64,000 nt of DNA from an uncultured Lachnospiraceae bacterium (lineage in GTDB: Bacteria > Bacillota > Clostridia > Lachnospirales > Lachnospiraceae): assembly GCA_948470335.1 (NCBI GenBank), contig CAOKOL010000022.1, forward strand, positions 1 to 64,000. The letters run 5' to 3'. The notes under the pieces are model-generated. The model was not told the origin of the DNA. It saw only the letters and a list, made by a program, of their open reading frames with translations, and did no database searches. How positions within the stretch are numbered: the first letter of the stretch is position 1; each line of letters begins with the position of its first letter. This document shows positions 44,046-53,098 of this stretch, piece after piece. Both the position numbers and the translations under genes were made by a program.

Positions 44046-45116
44046 CTATTTAACAATATAAGAGAATCCCTTTATCCGGAGCATTTTGCAGGCATATTCT
44101 TCGTCACAGCTTATTAAACCAGGAATTTCTCCCGATTCTTCGCCGCATCCCGATACGTCAGTCCTGTCTTCATTGTAAAAAGACCCCCTCTCCGTTTTCA
44201 CTGCGGTTCCAATATTCAGAATCGCAATCAGACTGACCATTGTCAGTGCCAGCAGCATCCCGTTCGTTTTTTCTTTTTCCGTTTTCATCATGACTCTGAT
44301 TCTTTCTTCAGTCGGATATTTACAGAACGGGCTGTACAGGGCTTCTCTCTCTGCTTTCTTTTCTTCCAGGTCTATCAAAACATTCAGATATGCCTTCCTG
44401 TATCCCAGAGTCTGATGCTTTAGTACGGTTTCATCGCATGATAATTCAATGTCCCGGTTTGCAAAAAAATACATCGCCCAAATCAGCGGATTATACCAGT
44501 AAACCGAGCAGCTCAGAACCAGCACCCATTTGAACAGGACATCCAGATGTTTGATATGAATAAACTCATGTTCCAATACAAAGGCAAGATTTTTTTCTTC
44601 TATGTCTTTGCAGGCCGGAAGCAAAATAACCGGCCTGATAACGCCATAGGTCAGCGGCGCCGCAATTCTGACCGATTCTTTGATCTCCACCCTTCTTTTC
44701 AGAGAATGGGACTTTTTCCATTCCTCAAAATATACACCTTCAACGGGCAGCGCCATACAATACAGTTTTCTTTTTTTCAGATGAGCGCCAATGAAAGTGC
44801 CCGCAATCCCGATTACGCCGATCAGCCATATGACTTTTATCATTCCGTCCGCCGGCGATAACAACGCATAACTGTCCGGCAGCTTTGTTTTTTCCCGCAG
44901 ATCAAAAGCGTCCGCAATGTATCCGATATATCCGTATATATCAGCATTTTTTAACCGCAGTTCAATTGAAAAAGGACATAACAGCCGCAAAATCAATATT
45001 TTCCACAAATACAGCCAGGTCCTTCCCGGAATACGATAGAGCAGCAGACGCCTGGCAATTACGATGCAGGGAACAACAACAGCCACGGCCGCATTCGTTT
45101 TTATCATCCATTCCAT
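44046..45116 (-). CDS. BlaR1-like M56 metallopeptidase (sensor/transducer)
   Basis: The 356-residue protein has membrane segments at the N-terminus and around 105 and 185-220, and a zinc site VLEHEFIHIKHLDVLFKWV (HExxH at about 190). A last membrane segment at about 285-305 is followed by a 60-residue external tail. The penicillin-binding sensor domain of true BlaR1 is absent. The family cleaves BlaI-like repressors on signal. It follows the BlaI gene by 9 bases. The tail is repeated in the next gene. The signal is unknown. Confidence 0.85.
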   Translation of the reverse strand: MEWMIKTNAAVAVVVPCIVIARRLLLYRIPGRTWLYLWKILILRLLCPFSIELRLKNADIYGYIGYIADAFDLREKTKLPDSYALLSPADGMIKVIWLIGVIGIAGTFIGAHLKKRKLYCMALPVEGVYFEEWKKSHSLKRRVEIKESVRIAAPLTYGVIRPVILLPACKDIEEKNLAFVLEHEFIHIKHLDVLFKWVLVLSCSVYWYNPLIWAMYFFANRDIELSCDETVLKHQTLGYRKAYLNVLIDLEEKKAEREALYSPFCKYPTEERIRVMMKTEKEKTNGMLLALTMVSLIAILNIGTAVKTERGSFYNEDRTDVSGCGEESGEIPGLISCDEEYACKMLRIKGFSYIVK

Positions 45117-45125
45117 GAGGCTCTC

Positions 45126-45482
45126 CTATAAATCTTTAACCAGTTCCTTTAATCGCAGAATTCCGGCCTGATCCAGACTCTTTTCTCCAATCAGCGCGGC
45201 TATAAGCTGATCCGGGCGGCCGTCGTACATTTTCTCAATCAGTTCCCGGGTTTCATATTTCTGTGCTTCTTCTTTTGAAATCAGCGGACGGCATGTAAAA
45301 TTCGGTTTTTTTCGTTCAATGGCTCCTTTGTTGATACATTTTTTAATCACCGTATAAGTGGTGGTTTTACTCCACCCGATTTGCCGGTCAAGCTCCTCCG
45401 CAATCTTTTTTGCCGTGACTTCTCCCTGTTTCCAAAGGATTTCCATCACTTTTAATTCGCTGTCGTATAGTTTTGTTTCCAT
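45126..45482 (-). CDS. BlaI/MecI-family repressor
   Basis: The 118-residue protein has the BlaI winged helix (LKVMEILWKQGEVTAKKIAE; IGWSKTTTYTVIKKCINKGA) and a C-terminal dimer region with a likely cleavage area. It represses the operon it heads, and a large dyad operator overlaps its promoter. BlaR1-like cleavage of it would derepress the operon. Confidence 0.9.
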   Translation of the reverse strand: METKLYDSELKVMEILWKQGEVTAKKIAEELDRQIGWSKTTTYTVIKKCINKGAIERKKPNFTCRPLISKEEAQKYETRELIEKMYDGRPDQLIAALIGEKSLDQAGILRLKELVKDL

Positions 45483-45498
45483 GTCATATCACCCTTTC

Positions 45499-45552
45499 AT
45501 TCTACTGTAATAGAATATTGATTATTCTATCACAGTAGAATATCTTTGTCAA
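45499..45552 (-). promoter_or_regulatory. BlaI operator and promoter
   Basis: A dyad with 18-bp arms (ATTCTACTGTAATAGAAT and ATTCTATCACAGTAGAAT, one mismatch) and 7-bp spacer spans 45499-45541. The promoter on the minus strand is TTGACA (45547-45552), 17 bp, TAGAAT (45524-45529), so the repressor would cover the -10 box and the start region. TACTGT/ACAGTA is typical of BlaI/MecI sites. Confidence 0.75.
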
Positions 45553-45631
45553 CAAGTATCCAAACATAACTCTGCACAGGCAGCTTTTGTTTTGCCGTCA
45601 AAGTAAAATCAGGCAATTTTCTCCTTCACAT

Positions 45632-45686
45632 AAAAAGCGCACATCCCGCCATGCTGTCATTACCATAACGAAATATGCGCCTTTTT
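45632..45686 (-). terminator. Terminator of aldo/keto reductase gene
   Basis: GCGCATAT and ATGTGCGC pair on the minus strand around a large loop and are followed by five T residues. It is about 95 bases past the reductase stop. Confidence 0.5.
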
Positions 45687-45780
45687 CATCTGTCTGTATA
45701 AGTTTTATAGTGAAATTCTTTTCAATTTTAAACGGATGTCTCCGGTAAAGCGGCAGTTTTTATCTGTCAGTGTATCTCTT

Positions 45781-46899
45781 TTATAATAATTCCGCCGCCG
45801 CCCTTTTCAGTTCCTCCCGAATCCGGATATGCTGGGGGCAGGCTTCCTCACACTTGCCGCACTCCACACATTCACTGGCCCGTTTTTTTCCGTGTCCGCC
45901 CACCAGCCAGTTTTCCTGATGCTGCGCTGCGGCCTGATCGCCGTAAAGGGTCAGATAGTTCATGGCCGTAAAAGTACCGGAGACGCCGATCCCTTCCGGA
46001 CAGACCTTGGCACAGTAGTTGCAGGTGGTGCAGGGAATCAGAGGAATGCGGTTCATGGCTTCTCTGGCCCTGGCAAACACTTCCTTTTCCTGTTTGGTAA
46101 ACCCTGTAAACGCTTTCATATAAGATAGATTGTCTTCCATCTGCTCCAGATTGCTCATACCTGACAGAACCGTAATCACACCTTCCAGATCCGCCGCAAA
46201 GCGGATGGCCCAGGAGGCGCAGGAGGCATTCGGGTCCGCTTTTTTAAAGATTTCCTCTACCTCCTTCGGCGGATTGGCCAGCATGCCGCCTTTTACCGGC
46301 TCCATGATTATGACCGGCTTCCCATGAGACCGGGCCACCTCATAACATTTTTTTGACTGCACGGCGGGATTTTCCCAGTCTCCATAGTTGATTTGCAACT
46401 GAACGAACTCCATTTCCGGATGTCTGTTTAAGATTTCTTCCAGTTCTTCCGGCGTGGAATGGAAGGAAAAGCCCACATGTCTGATCAGGCCCTCTTTTTT
46501 CTTTTCCTGAACAAAGCTCCACATATCAAAATCGTCAAAAGGTTTTGTCCGGTGCTCACCCAGGTTATGCAGCAGATAAAAGTCAAAATATCCGGCTCCC
46601 GTCTGTTTTAATGAGGTTTCGAACTGTGCTGCGGCATCCTCCCTGGTTTTGCAGTCAATCCATGCGGCATTTTTTGTGGCCAGTTGGAACCGCTCCCTTG
46701 GATAACGCTCCACCAGCGCCTGACGGATGGCATCCTCACTGCCCGCATAAGCCCAGGCCGTATCAAAATAAGTAAAACCCGCTTCCAGGAAACGGTCTAC
46801 CATCGCCTTGGTCTGCTCAATATCAATTGCCTCTCCTTTTTTGGGCAGACGCATCAGTCCAAAGCCCAGTTTTTTGATTTCTTCTCCTAAATATGACAT
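45781..46899 (-). CDS. Aldo/keto reductase with two 4Fe-4S clusters
   Basis: The 372-residue protein has an aldo/keto reductase barrel (KLGFGLMRLPKKGEAIDIEQ; AGFTYFDTAWAYAGSEDAI) and a C-terminal ferredoxin part with CTTCNYCAKVCPEGI and CVECGKCEEACPQHI. It probably reduces a carbonyl or accepts electrons via Fe-S. AGGAGG precedes the ATG. The promoter has a MerR-type 19-bp spacer and the MerR gene is divergent, so it is probably induced by a reactive compound. Confidence 0.88.
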   Translation of the reverse strand: MSYLGEEIKKLGFGLMRLPKKGEAIDIEQTKAMVDRFLEAGFTYFDTAWAYAGSEDAIRQALVERYPRERFQLATKNAAWIDCKTREDAAAQFETSLKQTGAGYFDFYLLHNLGEHRTKPFDDFDMWSFVQEKKKEGLIRHVGFSFHSTPEELEEILNRHPEMEFVQLQINYGDWENPAVQSKKCYEVARSHGKPVIIMEPVKGGMLANPPKEVEEIFKKADPNASCASWAIRFAADLEGVITVLSGMSNLEQMEDNLSYMKAFTGFTKQEKEVFARAREAMNRIPLIPCTTCNYCAKVCPEGIGVSGTFTAMNYLTLYGDQAAAQHQENWLVGGHGKKRASECVECGKCEEACPQHIRIREELKRAAAELL

Positions 46900-46944
46900 T
46901 GTATTTCTCTCCTCCTGTCTGATCTCACATTCCGTTCTATTCTC

Positions 46945-46975
46945 ATTGTAGCAACCGGTAGCGGATACCGGTCAA
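46945..46975 (-). promoter_or_regulatory. MerR-type promoter for the reductase gene
   Basis: On the minus strand TTGACC (46970-46975) and TACAAT (46945-46950) are 19 bp apart, and the spacer holds the palindrome ACCGGTA-GCGGA-TACCGGT. It points at the aldo/keto reductase. The layout repeats that of the MATE promoter at 11034-11064. Confidence 0.7.
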
Positions 46976-47103
46976 GAAGAAATTTGCAAAAAATCAAAAA
47001 CCTTGCCCCTTCTTCCCGATTCTGTTATACTTTCCTTGCGGTATACGGCAGTTACCGCCGGCTGATGAAAATCATCCTATGTATTTTTAGGAATTTATGG
47101 CGT

Positions 47104-47158
47104 CTGATTTTATAAGATTCCGGGAATACGCCGTTAGATCCGGAGGTATTTTATGATG
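47104..47158 (+). repeat. Leader copy 1 of a diverged direct repeat
   Basis: The 55 bases before and including the MerR start (CTGATTTTATA...TTATGATG) match 50273-50327 at roughly four of five positions without gaps. They contain the GGAGG and the ATGATG start, so the second copy looks like a decayed MerR gene leader. Confidence 0.6.
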
Positions 47159-47629
47159 TACAGTATGAAAGAAGCCTGCGAACAAACCGGGCTCACCTAT
47201 GAGACACTGAAATTTTACTGCAACCAGGGACTGGTGCCGAATGTAAAGCGGGACAGCCGTCACCGGCGCATATTTGACGACGATGATCTGGCATGGATTC
47301 ATGGACTGTGCTGCCTGAGAAACTGTGAAATGGGTATGAAAGATATGAAGGAATACCTCGTTCTCTGCCAGGAAGGAAACACTTCCATACCGAAACGCAG
47401 GGAAATTCTGGACCGTCAGAGAGACATCCTGCAGCAGCGCATCCGTAACCTGGAGGCGGCCGTGAATTATATCGAGCGGAAAAAACGGTATTATGACGAT
47501 GTGGAACAGGGAAAGGTCAGTGAAACGGTGAAATGGGACAGTCCGGCGGCTTTATGCTCCGCACCGAAGGCAGAAAACCAGTCACATCCGCGCAGCCATC
47601 CCCATATAATAAAGAAAACAATGCCATAA
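47153..47629 (+). CDS. MerR-family regulator
   Basis: The 158-residue protein has the MerR helix-turn-helix (YSMKEACEQTGLTYETLKFY; GLVPNVKRD; RRIFDDDDLAWI) and a dimer coil at about 85-115. It starts ATGATG after GGAGG. It is divergent from the aldo/keto reductase and probably activates it. The C-terminal 35 residues look unstructured. It is followed by the hypothetical gene with 9 bases between. Confidence 0.85.
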   Translation: MMYSMKEACEQTGLTYETLKFYCNQGLVPNVKRDSRHRRIFDDDDLAWIHGLCCLRNCEMGMKDMKEYLVLCQEGNTSIPKRREILDRQRDILQQRIRNLEAAVNYIERKKRYYDDVEQGKVSETVKWDSPAALCSAPKAENQSHPRSHPHIIKKTMP

Positions 47630-47638
47630 GGAGCCTCT

Positions 47639-48118
47639 ATGGCGCAATCGGTTCTGACCCCGATATACGGGGTCATTCAAAATATTACCCAATCCCCTAA
47701 CCAGTGCTGCGACAGCATGATCACGCTGCTGACCTCTAACGGAATCGTCCGTTTCGCAGCGGATCCCGACACCGTTGTCATCGATTCGGCCCGGCTGTCT
47801 CCCGGCATGTCCGTGGCGGCCTTTTACGATGCCAATCTGCCGGTACCCCTTATTTTTCCGCCCCAATATCAGGCAGTTATCATTGCCAGACGGCGGCAGA
47901 ATGAAAATGTGGCGGCAGGATTTTTCAACAGAAATCTGGTGGCGGCCGATCAGTCTTTACAACTAAACATCGGCGCTGCAACAGAAATCGCGGCGGCCAA
48001 CGGCCTGCCTTTTACATGCAGTCCGGGCGGACAATATCTGGTGGTGTTTTATACCGCGACGACCAGAAGCATTCCGCCCCAGACTACGCCGAGGCGGGTT
48101 GTGGTGTTTTGCGAATAG
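47639..48118 (+). CDS. Hypothetical protein
   Basis: A 159-residue protein of no family known to me. It starts 9 bases after the MerR stop with AAGGAG before the ATG, so it is co-transcribed. It has no membrane segment or signal. The sequence is beta-rich with SPGMSVAAFYDANLPVPLIF and VVFYTATTRSIPPQTTPRR. A role with the MerR protein is possible but not shown. Confidence 0.6.
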   Translation: MAQSVLTPIYGVIQNITQSPNQCCDSMITLLTSNGIVRFAADPDTVVIDSARLSPGMSVAAFYDANLPVPLIFPPQYQAVIIARRRQNENVAAGFFNRNLVAADQSLQLNIGAATEIAAANGLPFTCSPGGQYLVVFYTATTRSIPPQTTPRRVVVFCE

Positions 48119-48311
48119 CGTAACGGCCAGTTATGATAAACCAAATGACAGGGCGGTAATCGCAGTCGGCAAAGGGGCGGATTTATAAGGAAGATATGAT
48201 TTTGTTTTTTTAACATACGGAAAATAGTTCGGGTTGAAAGAAAGGTACAATGAACAAATAAAAGAATGAGAAGATTTATATGAAGCAGACGGCTTGAATA
48301 GTAATTGATAT

Positions 48312-48350
48312 AAAAACCGGGAATCACTGTAAGAACAGAGACTCCCGGTT
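48312..48350 (-). terminator. Terminator of the AAA/DUF1703 gene
   Basis: On the minus strand AACCGGGAGTC pairs with GATTCCCGGTT around a 14-base loop, and the T-run TTTTT follows. It starts 13 bases after the stop codon. Confidence 0.7.
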
Positions 48351-48362
48351 TCACAGGCAGGG

Positions 48363-50126
48363 TTATGAACATGAGGTGTCTTTTCCAATTAAAACCTTTT
48401 TTCCCTGAAACGCAAATCCATAAAGGCTGATCCGCTCTTTGGGAATCCCTCTGGCGATCAGATCCGTATCATATGCTTTTTCCGCAATCTGGTTCAGCGC
48501 ATTCCGAACGGTTTCTTCCAATGAGCTTTCACAATCGGCATCGTGTACTTTAAATTCCATGATAATCGCATTGCCATCCGCCTTTTTTGGTTCCATCATA
48601 ACGTCATATCTTCCAAAACCACTTTCTCTGTTAGAACGGATATAATAATCACCGGACAAGTCAACGATCAGGCCCAAAACAAAGCCATGATAAAAACGTT
48701 CCGGCTGTGTTTGATCGGAAGGCTTGTTTCCCGAATCAAACGAACTGAACATTACCCTTGACACATCATTCATAAAACGGTTCATGTAATTCAGATCACC
48801 CTGAAGCAATGCCTTTTTAAAATCACCATACGAGGTCAGGTCTTCCGGAAACCAGCCTGCAATCATTTCCCGAAACATCAGCATCGTTTCGTGATTTGTG
48901 ATTTTCAGATCATATATAAATTTCCCCGTTTCAGCGCTGAATTGCCTGCTCACAGGTTTCAGATAGCCGCTTGCCAGTAAAAGGCTCCAGATCGCCCCTC
49001 TCATACGTTTCAACTGTTCAAAGACTACCTGCTCGTCCAATGCCACTTTCAGACATCCGCCTCCGAGAAGTTCTTCCATCTGCGTCTTCAATTCGGGCGT
49101 GCCCTCCCGGATCAGCTCCGAAACCAACTGATTAGAACTGGTATCCGCCCAGTACATGCCATATTCTCCGGAGTCCAGATATTTTGTAATTGACCATGGA
49201 TTATAAATTTCTTTCCTGTTTCCAAATACAAAACCGTCATACCAGGCTCGGATATGTTCCTTTTCGGCAGACAGCCCTCTTTCCTCCAATGCTGCGGATA
49301 CCTCCTCCTGCGTGAACCCAAAGGAAGTATTGTATTTTCCTGATGTCGTCGTCACAACCTCCAGATTGTTCAGATCAGAAAATACGGACTCTTTGCTCAC
49401 CCGTGTAATCCCGGTCAGCAGTCCGCGGTAAAGATACGCATTGGTCTTAAAAGTAGAATTAAACAGGCTGCGGACAAACGCTGTCAGCCTGGACCAGTAT
49501 CCGTTCATATATGCTTCCTGCATCGGCGCGTCATACTCGTCAAGAAACAGGATTACCTTCCTGCCATAATATCGTTCCATATAGGACATAAGCGTTTTCA
49601 GCGCCCTTGTGACCACGGTCTCCGATACCGTATCCGCAAAATCCACATCGTCGCCGATATACTGCCCAAACGTATAAAAAGACTTTTTTTCCGATTCTGA
49701 CAGGATCCCTCCCCGCAGCAGATAGTCATGTTTTTTATAAAGGTCGGACAGGGATAAGACAATCCCTTTTTTCGCCTCCTCAAAGGTGGAACCCTTGATA
49801 TCGGCAAAACTCAGAAAAATCACGGGCCAGGTCCCCTGTAACGCCCGGTATTCTTGTTCTTCCCAGACAGAAAGCCCTTCAAACAGCTTTCCTCTCCCCG
49901 CATAATTCACGGAAAAAAAACATTCCATCATGCTCAGATTCAGAGTTTTGCCAAACCGGCGGGGACGGGTAATCAGTGTCACGATATCCTCTTGTTCCCA
50001 CCATTCTCTGATGAAATTCGTTTTGTCGATGTAGAACGTCTTTTTTTCACGCATGTATTCGAAATTCTGATTTCCGATTGATATTTTGCGCTCTATCACT
50101 GCCGCATCCTCTTTTGGGGAATCCAT
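48363..50126 (-). CDS. AAA-ATPase-like protein with PD-(D/E)xK (DUF1703) domain
   Basis: The 587-residue protein has the AAA-ATPase_like start SIGNQNFEYMREKKTFYIDK, with Walker A-like LITRPRRFGKTLNLSMME, a later LFLDEYDAPMQEAYM, and a C-terminal PD-(D/E)xK domain: GFGRYDVMMEPK, then AIIMEFKVHDADCESS (Asp and Glu-x-Lys). Families like it are numerous in gut Firmicutes and Bacteroidetes and are spread by transfer; their role is unknown. It lies between the two copies of the leader repeat and is probably an accessory gene. Confidence 0.85.
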   Translation of the reverse strand: MDSPKEDAAVIERKISIGNQNFEYMREKKTFYIDKTNFIREWWEQEDIVTLITRPRRFGKTLNLSMMECFFSVNYAGRGKLFEGLSVWEEQEYRALQGTWPVIFLSFADIKGSTFEEAKKGIVLSLSDLYKKHDYLLRGGILSESEKKSFYTFGQYIGDDVDFADTVSETVVTRALKTLMSYMERYYGRKVILFLDEYDAPMQEAYMNGYWSRLTAFVRSLFNSTFKTNAYLYRGLLTGITRVSKESVFSDLNNLEVVTTTSGKYNTSFGFTQEEVSAALEERGLSAEKEHIRAWYDGFVFGNRKEIYNPWSITKYLDSGEYGMYWADTSSNQLVSELIREGTPELKTQMEELLGGGCLKVALDEQVVFEQLKRMRGAIWSLLLASGYLKPVSRQFSAETGKFIYDLKITNHETMLMFREMIAGWFPEDLTSYGDFKKALLQGDLNYMNRFMNDVSRVMFSSFDSGNKPSDQTQPERFYHGFVLGLIVDLSGDYYIRSNRESGFGRYDVMMEPKKADGNAIIMEFKVHDADCESSLEETVRNALNQIAEKAYDTDLIARGIPKERISLYGFAFQGKKVLIGKDTSCS

Positions 50127-50272
50127 GCACGTCTCCGCCTATATTCCCGATTGATATATTCCGATGATTGTTTTTTCGGAAGCCAGGTTTCCACAATCTT
50201 GTATTGCTATGCTTTTATGATACCATGGGAATGTTGTTATTTCAAGAGAGGGAATTGTTTGATTGCAGCGGA

Positions 50273-50327
50273 CTGATTTTATAGAATTCCGGTAATACGC
50301 TGCCAGATCCGGAAGTGTTTTATGATG
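50273..50327 (+). repeat. Leader copy 2 of a diverged direct repeat
   Basis: A decayed copy of 47104-47158, including GGAAG and ATGATG, but the frame after it ends at once. It is probably the remains of a MerR gene start. Nothing else is seen in the 221-bp gap 50127-50347. Confidence 0.55.
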
Positions 50328-50347
50328 CAGGGTAGGAAATATATTCT

Positions 50348-51526
50348 CTATATTTGATGTAGTATATTCTTAAATGTTTTACAAATAAAATCCACCTCAC
50401 TCTCTGTCAGATAAGGATGTATCGGCAGACAAAGAACACTTTTGCAAAGCTTCTCCGTCACCGGGCAATCCGCCAATGCGCTCTCTGTTCCTGCAAATGC
50501 TTCTTGCATATGCATTGGCTTTACATAATATATCATCGTGGGAATTCCAGCTTCTCTCATTTTCGCCTGCACAACGATTCGCTCTGCCCCCTCAGGCAGT
50601 TGCACCGTATACTGAGCCCATGAAGAATAAAATCCATCTGCGATTGCAGGTAACACCAATCCTGTAATATCGCGTAATTGACTATTATATATCGATGCTA
50701 CCCTATTTATAGCTATCAACTCATAATTCATAAATGCTTTAAATTTAGGTAACAGTATCGCTGCCTGTAATGTATCAAGTCGACTGTTCATCCCCAATCG
50801 AACATTGTTATATTTTGAATCCGGATTATCAGGTTGCCCCATATCTTTTCCATGAACCGCTATTGATCTGCATAAAGAAGCTATCTCATCATCATCTGTA
50901 AAAATGGCTCCTCCATCGCCATAGCATCCAAGCGGCTTTGCCGGAAAAAAAGAAGTTGTTGCAACATCCCCAAAAGAACATGCACGTTTCCCTTCGAACA
51001 TCCCGCCAAACCCCTGTGCACCATCCTCTAATAAAAGCAATTCATACTTTTCACAAACACGTCTCAAGGCGCCATAATCTGCCGGAAGTCCGAACAAATC
51101 TACCGCAATCACTGCCCGAGGTCGTAATTTTCCCGTTAATAAAACACGTTTAATCACATGTTCCAATGAAACTGCATCTATATTATATGTATCTTGTCTC
51201 ACATCTACAAATATTGGTGTTGCACCCACTGTAGCAGGGCATTCTCCTGATGAAAAAAATGTAAAATCCGGTACAAATACAGCATCACATTTATTTCCTC
51301 CTCCCGCTTCCCCAATTCCATGTGCCATTAATGCAATAGAAATTGCATCTGTTCCATTCCCACAGGAAATACAATGGTTTACGCCCACATATGCCGCAAG
51401 CTTATTTTCGAGTTCCTTTACCTGCATACCGGATATAAAGTGTGATGAAGATACTACTTCCATAATTCCTTTATCTATCTCTGTCTTTATTGTTTGATAT
51501 TGTCGTTTTAAATCTCGAAATTCCAT
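50348..51526 (-). CDS. DegT/DnrJ/EryC1 aminotransferase (WbpE-like)
   Basis: The 392-residue PLP enzyme has IDLKRQY-type start (FRDLKRQYQTIKTEID), CISCGNGTDAI, LLLEDGAQGFGG and the PLP lysine in SFFPAKPLGCYGDGGA. Such enzymes aminate 3- or 4-keto nucleotide sugars. Together with the WbpB-like oxidase, WbpD-like acetyltransferase and WbpI-like epimerase nearby it fits 3-amination of UDP-GlcNAcA. A GGAG site precedes the ATG. It is the last gene of the cluster. Confidence 0.85.
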   Translation of the reverse strand: MEFRDLKRQYQTIKTEIDKGIMEVVSSSHFISGMQVKELENKLAAYVGVNHCISCGNGTDAISIALMAHGIGEAGGGNKCDAVFVPDFTFFSSGECPATVGATPIFVDVRQDTYNIDAVSLEHVIKRVLLTGKLRPRAVIAVDLFGLPADYGALRRVCEKYELLLLEDGAQGFGGMFEGKRACSFGDVATTSFFPAKPLGCYGDGGAIFTDDDEIASLCRSIAVHGKDMGQPDNPDSKYNNVRLGMNSRLDTLQAAILLPKFKAFMNYELIAINRVASIYNSQLRDITGLVLPAIADGFYSSWAQYTVQLPEGAERIVVQAKMREAGIPTMIYYVKPMHMQEAFAGTESALADCPVTEKLCKSVLCLPIHPYLTESEVDFICKTFKNILHQI

Positions 51527-51551
51527 TTAAAGTTTCTCCACTTCGTACAAT

Positions 51552-52307
51552 TTATTCATAGACATACTTAGAAATCCTCTGAACGATCTCTTTATATCCT
51601 TCTCCATTCAAATGAATGCCATCTCCGCTATAATAATACCCCCCCCCTTGCATATTAAACACAGGAGAGATATCTATATAGGTTGCAGAAATATTTTCGG
51701 CACAAATTGATTCATAAATTTTATTAATCATGTCTATTTGTCCTTGTTCAATATCTTTTGCAGGCAAAACACTTTCTATATATATCCTGGTGTTGGGAGA
51801 CATCTCACTAATCTTTTCCACGATCAAACTCATATTGCTACAAATTTCGTCTGCGGAAATCCCAACAGACAAATCATTAATCCCAATGAGAATAAAAATT
51901 TTTTCAGGATCATGTTTCATGATTTCATCCAAACGGTTCAACAATCCTTCCGTTGTATCACTTCCAATCCCTCTATCTATACAATTTATTCCGGCAAATA
52001 ATTCATTCCAGTTTCCCTTCTCAGTAATACTATCTCCGGCGAATACAATGTCTGTTTTTCCATCATACAATTGAAATTGAGTCAATCTCGCACTATATTG
52101 ATAATTCGTATTATAATCATAATTTGATACTGACACACCTTTATCATTATTTATATAATTAGAAATTCTAGGATATACATAATTCAATAGAAAAATACCA
52201 TTCAAAATCAATGATCCACAAAAAACAAATATCACCACGAATTTTTTGATAACTAATTTAAAATTCTGTTTTTGATCATTATTTTCATTTTTTATTTCTT
52301 CATCCAT
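51552..52307 (-). CDS. Membrane-anchored SGNH/GDSL hydrolase
   Basis: The 251-residue protein has one N-terminal membrane segment (FVVIFVFCGSLILNGIFLL) and an external SGNH domain: IVFAGDSITEKGNW (Ser), ILIGINDLSVG (Asn) and GDGIHLNGEGY (Asp and His). It probably removes or adds an acyl group on a cell-surface glycan. It lies between the aminotransferase and the acetyltransferase of the sugar pathway. Confidence 0.82.
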   Translation of the reverse strand: MDEEIKNENNDQKQNFKLVIKKFVVIFVFCGSLILNGIFLLNYVYPRISNYINNDKGVSVSNYDYNTNYQYSARLTQFQLYDGKTDIVFAGDSITEKGNWNELFAGINCIDRGIGSDTTEGLLNRLDEIMKHDPEKIFILIGINDLSVGISADEICSNMSLIVEKISEMSPNTRIYIESVLPAKDIEQGQIDMINKIYESICAENISATYIDISPVFNMQGGGYYYSGDGIHLNGEGYKEIVQRISKYVYE

Positions 52308-52530
52308 ATCCTGTAACCTCTCCTTATTTTTCCGCGGCCGCTTTTAATTCATGTTTTTTTAGTACAGTAAATGTAGCTACAGATAACATCCTTTCAATAA
52401 TATATTTTATGTGAATCCATAGCAACCACTACGATCCAAAACGCCAAATAAAAAAGTAATCCCAATTGATTATCAAAAATACATTTTATATTTTTCCTAA
52501 TATTGGTTATTTTCATTTCGTGAACTATTT
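52308..52530. other. AT-rich gap in polysaccharide cluster
   Basis: A 223-bp gap with no gene, terminator or repeat that I could recognise. Confidence 0.3.
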
Positions 52531-53082
52531 TCATTGTTCTATAAAGTCTTTATATTGTCTTTTACAATCCGGACAACTCAAATCTTCTTTCAAAACCTGT
52601 CCGCATTCACAAACCCAGCCAATTTTCTTCGCTGGTACACCTGCCATCAGCATATGCGGCGCAACATCTTTCGTCACTACCGCCCCTGCGGCAATCATGG
52701 CATATTCCCCAATAACATGTCCGCAAACAATGGTACAATTTGCGCCAAGCGTAGCATCATGTCTGACAATAGTTTTCTTATATTTTACATGTCCTTTTGG
52801 AAATCTGGCTCTTGGTGTCAGGTCATTGGTAAAAACCATAGACGGACCGCAAAAAACATAGTCTTCCAGCTCCACACCTTCATAAATAGAAACATTATTC
52901 TGAATCTTAACATTATTTCCTATTTTAACATTACTAGAAATATTTACGTTTTGTCCGAACGAACAGTTTTTTCCGATTCTTGCACCTGACTGAATATGAC
53001 TAAAATGCCATATTTTTGTTCCCTCCCCAATTTCGACATCATCATCAATAATGCTCGAAGGATGGCTATAAAAAACACCCAT
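52531..53082 (-). CDS. Hexapeptide N-acetyltransferase (WbpD/WlbB-like)
   Basis: The 183-residue left-handed beta-helix protein has repeating I-G-x units ([20 protein letters not shown]) and a C-terminal Cys motif ([20 protein letters not shown]). This matches the WbpD/WlbB group that acetylates the 3-amino group of UDP-GlcNAc3NA. GGAG precedes the ATG. It follows the WbpB-like gene by 16 bases. Confidence 0.82.
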   Translation of the reverse strand: MGVFYSHPSSIIDDDVEIGEGTKIWHFSHIQSGARIGKNCSFGQNVNISSNVKIGNNVKIQNNVSIYEGVELEDYVFCGPSMVFTNDLTPRARFPKGHVKYKKTIVRHDATLGANCTIVCGHVIGEYAMIAAGAVVTKDVAPHMLMAGVPAKKIGWVCECGQVLKEDLSCPDCKRQYKDFIEQ

Positions 53083-53098
53083 TTGTTGTCTCCTTCAT

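Noticed and set aside
44046..45482. Beta-lactam resistance operon
   Set aside because: No beta-lactamase or PBP2a gene, and BlaR1 lacks the penicillin-binding domain.
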